From positions 186,001 to 250,000 of the forward strand of contig NC_089437.1 of NCBI RefSeq assembly GCF_026210795.1: a stretch of DNA of 64,000 nt. The letters run 5' to 3'. The position numbers and the translations under genes are program-made. This document shows, piece by piece, positions 56,701 to 64,000 of the stretch (positions within the stretch are counted from its first letter, which is position 1; every line of letters begins with the position of its first letter). The notes beneath the pieces are model-generated. The model was not told the origin of the DNA, ran no database searches, and worked only from the letters and a program-made list of their open reading frames with translations. Origin of the DNA: Rhizophagus irregularis. Taxonomy: Eukaryota; Glomeromycota; Glomeromycetes; Glomerales; Glomeraceae.

Positions 56701-59700
56701 TAAATAATGTGTTATTTTGAAAAGTTCCATTTTTTTGAAAATTGTAATACATATTAAAAATTGTACTGCACCATTAATGTGACCACTGATCATTTAAAAG
56801 GGTAATTAGTTAAAATTTTATTTTACTAATATTATTCATTTTATTACACAGATTGCAATACCTCATGAAGGTTACGGAATAACTCAAGATCCAGAAACCA
56901 AGAATTATATAGGGATTTTTAATGATAAATATGGAAAATATGTGCATAATGCAATGTGTTTTCAGCAAAATTTCAATAATTGGACTAGTGGTAATAATGA
57001 CATTGATAAATTTATTCAAGATGCTCAAAAATCATATACAAATAATGTATTAGAATGGATACCTTATGATAGGTTTTATGATATTAAATATATTGCAAAA
57101 GGAGGGTTTGGAAAAGTATATAGAGCAAAATGGATTGATGGTTATATAGATAAATGGGATGACTATGACCAAAATTGGAAAAGGAAGGATCAAAACATGG
57201 TTGTAGCTTTGAAAAGTTTAAATAATTCAAAAAATGTTACATTGGAATTTATGAATGAGGTAAATTAGTCAATTTATTACCAAATTTAAATTATTTAATT
57301 ATTAGGATTAATACTTATTTATACATATACAGATTACATTACATTACAAAGTAAATTCGTACAAATGTATTATTAAACTTTATGGAATAACTCAAGATCC
57401 AAAAGAAAAAAATTACATTATGGTTTTAGATTATGCAGAGCATGGGAATTTACGAAATTATTTAGATATAAAATATAATTATTTAAATTGGAATAATAAG
57501 ATCAGTTATTTACATAAAATTGCACATGGACTTAGAGATATACATGAAAAAGAATTAATTCATCGAGATTTGCATATTGGTAATATATTAAGGCTTAAAA
57601 ATCACACTTGTATAACTGATATGGGATTATGTAAACCTGCAGACTATAATGCACCTGAGAATGCAAAAAACAAATTATATGGTATATTACCTTATATTGC
57701 GCCTGAAATTTTACGTGGACAAAATTATACCAAAGCTGCAGATATTTATAGTTTTGGTATAATTATGTATGAAGTAATTTCTGGATTACCTCCATATTAT
57801 GATGTTGGTCATGATATAAATTTAGCAGTGAAAATTTGTAAAGGATTTAGACCAAGGTTTAACATTAAAGTACCCCAATTGATTGTGCATCTAATTAAAA
57901 AATGCTTGGATGCAAATCCATTAAATCGACTAAAAGCAGAAGAAATTGAAAGGACTTTAAGTCAATGGTTTAGAGAATCATTTGATCCTGGATCTAATAA
58001 ATATGCGGAGATAAACAATCAAATAAAAGAAGCAGAAATGATTAATAAAAAATCACCGATTAATAGTACTAATAGTCTAGGAATATCATATAAAACACAT
58101 TCAGAAGCAATTTATACCAGTAGATTACTCAATTTTAGTAATCTTCCTGAGCCAAAAAATTCTGATGATTATTATGAAGAAAATGATAATATAATTAGCA
58201 TGAAATTTTCGGGTATTTATTAGTAAAAAAATTTCATTGTCCGGAGCGAAGCTTAAAGGACTATGTCAAAAATAGTGTCACATGACGATATGCCGTCACG
58301 TCATTGAAATTTCGCTGAAAATAAATTGTGATACACCAGATAAACAAGATAAAGAACCTTTTTTTTTTTGTTCCGGACTTATAACGGTTTCCGTTTCCTA
58401 GTATTAATTAAAACAATAAAAAGATATTATTGGGCGTTTTTTATAAAACTAGTAACGATTTTGTTGATCATTTGTTGATCATTTATTTTAAATTTATTAT
58501 AAATTTTGTCACGAGATTTTCTATGGAAATCATTTCTCAATTTGTTATTAAAACACCTGCTGAATTGCCTCGAAATTGAAAATCATTTCCCTTTTTATAA
58601 AAAAATTTCCTTTTTGGTAAAAAACTCTCAGATTAATCTTATATAACTTTATGTAAATGTCAATGACAATGTCAATGTCAGTGACAATGTCAATGTCAAT
58701 GTCAATGTCAATGTCAATGTCAATGACAATGACAATGACAATGACAATGAAAAAAACTTCTAATGCCAACTTTTCGCAAAAACTCTTCCTGTGCCACTAA
58801 AAGTCCCTGTTAAATTGTTGCATCATTCAATATTTGCATAATTTCATTTTTTTGTTGATCATTAAAATTTCATAAAATATTGCAAAAAAATAAAAAAATT
58901 GTAAAAAAAACGTTTCAGCGTTTTTTCATATAATATTATTAAAAAAAATGCCAAAAACTTTTTTTTTTGCATTACTATTAAGAAAAAAACGTTTTGGCAT
59001 TTTTCCATATAAAATTATAAAAAAAATAACACAAAAACGTTTTTTCTTCATTTTTTATTTTTTTAACAAAAAATGTCAAGACTGACGTTTTTAATTAAAA
59101 AAAACCAATATTTTTTTGATTTTTAATCACAAAAATGTCAAGTCTGACGTTTTTAATTAAAAAAATCATTTTTTTTGATTTTTTAATTACAAAAACGTCA
59201 AGTCTGACATTTTTAATTAAAAAAAACCAATATTTTTTTTTGATTTTTAATCACAAAAACGTCAAGTCTGACGTTTTTAACTAAAAAAATCAATTTTTTT
59301 GATTTTTAATTACAAAATTGTCAAATCTAACGTAAAAAATAATTTTTTGAATCATAAAAATGTCAAATCTGACGTTTTTAATTAAAAAATCATTTTTTTT
59401 TATTTTTAATCACAAAAAAGTCATGTCTGACGTTTTTAACTAAAAAAATCATTTTTTTTTGATTTTTTAATTAAAAAACGTCAAGTCTGACGTTTTTTAA
59501 CTAAAAAAGTCATTTTTTTGATTTTTTTAATTACAAAAACGTCAAGTCTGACGTTTTTTAACTAAAAAAGTCATTTTTTTGATTTTTTAATTACAAAAAC
59601 GTCAAGTCTGACGTTTTTTAACTAAAAAAGTCATTTTTTTGATTTTTTAATTACAAAAATGTCAAGCCTGACGTTTTTTAACTAAAAAAGTCATTTTTTT

Positions 59701-60548
59701 GTTTTTTTAATTACAAAAATGTCAAGTCTGACGTTTTTTAACTAAAAAAGTCATTTTTTTGTTTTTTTAATTACAAAAACGTCAAGCCTGACGTTTTTTA
59801 ACTAAAAAAGTCATTTTTTTGTTTTTTTAATTACAAAAACGTCAAGTCTGACGTTTTTAATAAAAAAATCAATTTTTTCTATATTTAATTATAAAAACGT
59901 TTGATGACCCGACCCAAAATTTTCGAGTCAATCTGACAGTATAATGATTATAACTCACTAATAATTACCAAGTTACTCTAGTTGTATAATATACTAATAA
60001 GGTTCTAATTATTAAATAGATTCCTTACAAATTGATATTTCTCAATTGAAAAATAACAATTCTTTTGAACTAAAAAATTCTGATGATAGTTATGAAAAGA
60101 ATGATAATATTAAAATGGAATCTTCAGGTATATTTTTTAAAAAAAAAATTTAATAAAATTAATTATAAAATATTAATAAATTTTTTAATTCATTAAATAG
60201 AATTCTTACAAATTGATATTTTACAATTAAAAATTGATAATAATAATTTTCCTGAACAAGTTAATTCTGATGATTCTTACGAAAAAAATGATAATACGAA
60301 CAGTATGAATTCTTCAGGTATTGATTAATAAAAAATAACCAGATTATTATTTAATAATAAAAAACACTAATTTCTTTCTATTAAATAGAATCACTACAAA
60401 TTGATATTTCTCAATTGAACACTAATAAAGATGGTAAATATTCCTTAGATATGGATAAAAATAATCAAGACGATTGTATAATATACTTATTTTATTTGTT
60501 CATTTTTTAGACTGGGATAGCGGTACTGGGGGCGAAGAAAAAATTTAG
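53379..60548 (+). CDS. TKL-type kinase with seven repeated N-lobe modules and one C-lobe, 12 exons
   Basis: Exons: 53379-53765, 53893-54324, 54480-54926, 55084-55503, 55665-56087, 56254-56694, 56852-57259, 57333-58212, 60020-60127, 60201-60317, 60389-60475 and 60511-60548; 1,395 residues. Exons 1-7 are phase 0 and homologous. Each carries NF(N/S)(N/D)WTSGNNDI(D/N)(K/E)FIQ, LEWIPY, a glycine-loop region and the beta-3 strand. Exons 2-7 also begin with the beta-4/5 piece YGITQD, and exons 2-6 carry CxxC. Modules 1-6 have lost loop glycines (for example DDDKFGKVYS) and module 1 has Arg for the beta-3 Lys. Module 7 is canonical (AKGGFGKVYR, 932-941; K971). Exon 8 has HRDLHIGN (D1065, N1070), DMG (D1082) and APE (1109-1111). 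Exons 9-11 are phase-1 tail repeats (LQIDIxQL...NSDDSYEKNDN) and the end is YWDSGTGGEEKI. ATG 53,379 is chosen; an upstream in-frame TTG is ignored. Alternatively translation ends in intron 8 (58,223). Confidence 0.8.
58660..58752. repeat. hexanucleotide microsatellite
   Basis: About 15 units of GTCAAT/GACAAT in intron 8 of the kinase gene. The open frame it creates on the minus strand (IDIDID) is an artefact of the repeat. Confidence 0.9.
59060..59900. repeat. array of about 14 units, each with a TGACGT palindrome
   Basis: Satellite-like array in the 1.8-kb intron 8 of the kinase gene. Each unit has a palindrome AAAACGTCA-AGTC-TGACGTTTT followed by AACTAAAAAAGTCATTTTTT-like spacer. From about 59,465 to 59,870 the period is exactly 60 bases with near-identical units. 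To the left the units are shorter or longer and more diverged (CGTCA becomes TGTCA, and TCATG or TCAAATC cores appear). Just upstream (58,890-59,050) related AACGTTTT and ACGTTTTGGCATTTT motifs appear, perhaps older relatives. Confidence 0.92.
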
Positions 60549-62199
60549 ACCATTTGCTATTTTAGTTAAATTTTTATATTTTAATAGAAATAATGATGGA
60601 TAAAATTTTAAATTATACTAGCCTAATTGGTTAACTTATATTAACTTATATTTATTCGATTCATTAACTAAATAAAAACTTTTTAAACTAAAGGTCAAAT
60701 TAATGCTGACCAAATTAAATTTTAAATTGAACTTGTCCAAAGAAATAAAAAGTAAATAAAACATTGTGTTTGATAAAAAATATGAATATAATAAATGTAA
60801 ATTATATTTATTACCATTAACAACATTTTCTATGGGAATTTTCTAGACGTGGAATACCTGCAAATAAGAAAGAAAAAAAAACTTTTTCTTTTTGTTTATT
60901 TAACGAGATTTACTAACTACTGTATTTGTTTTTTTTTCTTTTTGAGGAGGTTCAGTCACTGTGGACGTGATAACGACAAGTCATATAATAAAAATTTTCT
61001 AAAGTTTTTTTTATTAACGAATATTACTAACTGTTCGTTTATTTTTCTTTAGGCGTTTTTTTAGTCTCTCCGGACTTGGAATATATGTTGGTTAATAAAA
61101 ATATTTCTCATTTTTTTTTATAATATCTAACTGTTCGTTTGACGAAAATCCGATTTTCATTTTCCAGATGTTCCAACTTAGAATAGAAAAATTAATCATA
61201 GTCAACCATTGATTTCCAATGGTTCATCTCAGGGTAATTAGAGTATTGAACGAGTATAACCACTCAAATGTAAGGTAATCTAACATTCCATTTTTCTTTA
61301 TCTAAAGATCCATTTCTCCAGTATTTCGAAATATATCTTTCACTTCTCCTCTACGAAAGTGCTTCTCTGTGAAGTTTGAAACTATAAATTTAGAAAATTT
61401 GATTACAACACCACTATCATCTTTATATGTTTCGCCAATGTTTTCAGTGAAACTTTTTTCGGAAGCTTGTCCCAGAATCAAACATTAAGAAAATTTGAGC
61501 AGAGAAAGTTTAAGAAATGATAAAGTTTGAAAGAAGTATAAAATATATATACTTTATATACTTTTCTGAATCATCGTGATTAATTATAAAATGATCTTTA
61601 TAAACTCTTAATTGGTGACACGAAATATGATATAATGATATAAATGACATTAGCATAATAAAAAAAAAGTTTATAAAATTAATTTATCAGCAAGCGAAAA
61701 AAAACGGTTAATGTTGCAACACAATTAGTAGCCAATAAATTAATTTCAGTATGTCATAGCGATAAATTAATTAATAAAGCTCTGATATAAGGTTTCACAT
61801 ATACAACTTACTCCAACCAACCACCCAAGCGGCCAAGTTCGTCGTGCTGTTTTTTTCCGAGCATGAACTCATTAAAAAAGAAACCGATCTATCGCAGTTT
61901 AAGAAGTATTGAAAAAATTATTGAAGTTCGGACGAGACATTTCAAAATTAAGGTATGAATGAAGTATATTTTTTCGGTTTTGGCTGGCATTTGCGAGGAA
62001 GCGACTCAGACCTTGTAAAGCTAATATCTATTTTTTTTGTTTATAAAAAATCTTTAAAGTGCTAGTTTGTTATTGCCTATTGGATGGCGAGAAACCTCTT
62101 TTTGAAATAATTAAATCACTCTTTTTGCAGTGAATAACTCTGATAATTCGCGCTTCTTCTTCCGTTGACTATTCAAACTTTCGGAGTTTTACTAAGGTC
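60549..62199. other. A/T-rich spacer downstream of kinase gene
   Basis: No gene supported. A sequence TTAACGA(G/A)(A/T)TTACTAACT(A/G) occurs twice, near 60,900 and 61,015, with a shorter relative (ATATCTAACTGTTCGTTT) at 61,123. This suggests a decayed tandem repeat of about 110 bases. Confidence 0.4.
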
Positions 62200-62204
62200 A
62201 ACCA

Positions 62205-62645
62205 AGCTCTTAGCTGAGATTTCCGAACTTTTCTGAGATTAAGATCGAGAATGATGAGCTTAAGGATAAGAATACTGAAATCCCTGAACTTAGAAGGAAG
62301 TTCGCTGAGACTGAGGCTGAGAGAGCTGAACTCAAGGGCAAGGTTACCGAGCTTCCAAAACAGGGTGTGGAAGAAAGTAAGAGGCGTGATGCCGAGAATG
62401 CCAAACTCAAGACCAAAATCAAGGAGTTGGAATCTGAAAATGTTGACTTTAGAGATAGAATCACAAAAGTAGAACAGAGACCGATGCTAAATGACCCAAC
62501 AACAGTTCACCTAACTTCAATTTGGTTGCAGATCATATACCCATGGCAACGCATCATGAAAAACCATTGGTAGATACCTCATTACCCGAAAAACTAATAC
62601 CAGAAGGTTACCAGAGGTATTGTATTGTAAAACCTATTCAGAAGT
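62205..62645 (+). pseudogene. coiled-coil protein gene fragment with frameshifts
   Basis: From about 62,232 one frame reads SEIKIENDELKDKNTEIPEL, KFAETEAERAELKGKVTEL, ESKRRDAENAKLKTKIKELE and ENVDFRDRITKVEQ, a continuous heptad coiled coil typical of a large Glomeromycotina family. Upstream the residues AEISELF are in another frame. Near 62,500 the frame shifts again, and the likely continuation reads NFNLVADHIPMATHHEKPL and then DTSLPEKLIPEGYQ, ending in a stop at 62,647. The unshifted frame ends at 62,573. No start codon or upstream exon was found. The conserved downstream domain of this family is not present, so it is a broken copy. The function of the family is unknown to me. Confidence 0.65.
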
Positions 62646-62649
62646 GATA

Positions 62650-64000
62650 AAGTGGGCGTTTGGGTATGCTTTTGTGTTATGTCTATATTTAACTATTAAA
62701 TATTTTTAAAATAACAAATTAGTTTAAATAATATATAGATATTATAACTTATAACTCACCAACTAAAAGAAATTACAAAATAATTTTGTAAATAGGGTTT
62801 GATTAGTTTAAATTATGTAAATAATAGGAATATAGATAGCATGTAACCTACACCTAATTATTAATAATGATATTTATAATATTAAAAATTATTTAAATTG
62901 AATCACGGGAAACATTAATATTAAATTTTAAAATTACTTTTTTTTTTCGTTCGAAATTAATCACGTGATACAGCTAATTTTATTGGCCATCAATATATGA
63001 TACGACTGATACGCGTCGTAATAATAATTTTATTGGCTTTTAAGCTAGAAACACTAATGCTAAATCGGCGGTTTCAGCAAAGTTTTTGGTAATTTCATGA
63101 TAGTAAATATTAACAATTTTATTACTATATTTCCATTAGTGTGGACAAATAATTTTTTCATACTAGAAACATAAAACATGGTTGATCGATCATGTTGCTA
63201 AAATAAAAAATCAGATGAAAATTTCATTTCCTAATCGGTTTTGTGCACCATAAAAACGTGTGTGACACAGCGGAATCAAGCTGAAATAAGTCACATTATG
63301 CTAATATAATATTCGCTTTATAATTTCATACTCTTCAATTTTTAAACATTGAAATGATACTTATTGAAAATTAGAATTTCATATAGCTGATCTATTAAAA
63401 CTTCTTACATGTAAACCTAACTTTAATTAAATGTGACTTTTAGGATTTTTTTGAAAAATTTTCAAAAATTGAAACTGATGGCATAACTTAGGAGAAATTT
63501 GTAGTGCCCAGCCAAAATTAATATTTATATAATCCAAACTAATATAAGGGATTATAATAAAGTTTATAATATTTAATTTTATGAATTCAAGTTTAAATAA
63601 TTAAAATTACCAAAATTTGTGAAGTTTATCATTTTTATTTTGAAAAATATTTGACTTTTTTTTATTAAAAAAAGAGAATGAATTAAAAAAAAAAAATTTT
63701 TAAATATAAAATTACCTCATCCAAATTGGGAGTTATGATTAAATCTAATTCATAAAAACACTACTATATTTCAGTCAAAAATTTATTCTAAATTAAATAA
63801 AATAATGAATGATTTACGCAAATATTTTATGAAAAAAATTTGTTTATAATACCATTAAATAATAAATTCACATGTCATAAAAATAAAGATAATTCTTATA
63901 AAAATAAAAATAAAATTTTTTGAAACAAGAAAAAATGCGAAATTGACTATAGAATCACCATCTTACATTTAACTTTTCATTTATAATTTCTAATTCACTA
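62650..64000. other. A/T-rich spacer
   Basis: No gene, repeat array or RNA gene recognised up to the window end. Confidence 0.5.

Noticed and set aside
58548-58769. 73-codon minus-strand frame rich in Ile-Asp
   Set aside because: Product of the GTCAAT microsatellite, not a gene.
62210-62472. open frames on both strands over the coiled-coil fragment
   Set aside because: Shadows of the heptad-repeat coding frame that starts near 62,232.

Overview
The window looks like nuclear DNA of an arbuscular mycorrhizal fungus, most likely Rhizophagus or a close relative. This is an inference from gene content, not a database match. The DNA is extremely A/T-rich with many homopolymer runs. Genes are split by short GT-AG introns of about 60-80 bases. 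The families present are those hugely expanded in Glomeromycotina: F-box/LRR-like proteins, BTB-BACK-TLDc proteins, and TKL-type kinases with the N-terminal NFxNWTSGN motif. These sit among many DNA transposons. No rRNA, convincing tRNA, CRISPR or prokaryotic feature was seen.

Layout. 1-5.5 kb: the 5' part of a Tigger/pogo element with its terminal repeat, a hAT transposase fragment, and an inverted, frameshifted copy of the promoter and first exon of the kinase gene that lies 48 kb away. 6-11.7 kb: three plus-strand F-box genes; the middle one is broken by frameshifts and a 236-bp MITE. 12.5-22.5 kb: a minus-strand array of four BTB-BACK-TLDc paralogs. One carries a CGA-to-TGA stop, one is a mosaic of its two neighbours, and a 409-bp hAT-like MITE separates two of them. 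22.5-32.4 kb: transposon-rich spacer with foldback elements and an unrecognised multi-exon gene split by one of them. 32.4-35.0 kb: an apparent retroposon, bounded by a 19-bp direct repeat and ending in an A-rich tail, with a long intronless reading frame of unknown function cut by one in-frame TGA. 36.4-49.8 kb: a zinc-finger-like exon, a frameshifted and an intact BTB-TLDc gene, a pogo-type MITE, an F-box gene, a six-exon kinase gene and an F-box stub. 51.6-60.5 kb: the right copy of the inverted duplication runs into a 12-exon kinase gene. 60.5-64 kb: spacer plus a broken coiled-coil gene.

The most striking locus is the kinase gene at 53,379-60,548. Seven consecutive phase-0 exons each encode a kinase N-lobe module. 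Only the last keeps the glycine-rich loop, and they are followed by a single complete C-lobe and three repeated tail exons. The intron after the C-lobe holds an array of about 14 units of roughly 60 bp, each centred on a TGACGT-type palindrome.

The BTB-TLDc and F-box proteins probably act as substrate adaptors (CUL3 and SCF ubiquitin ligases respectively), and the kinases in signalling. These are family-level expectations. The genes are separate transcription units, not operons, and the window mainly records tandem duplication, gene conversion, exon duplication and decay by frameshift, nonsense change and transposon insertion.
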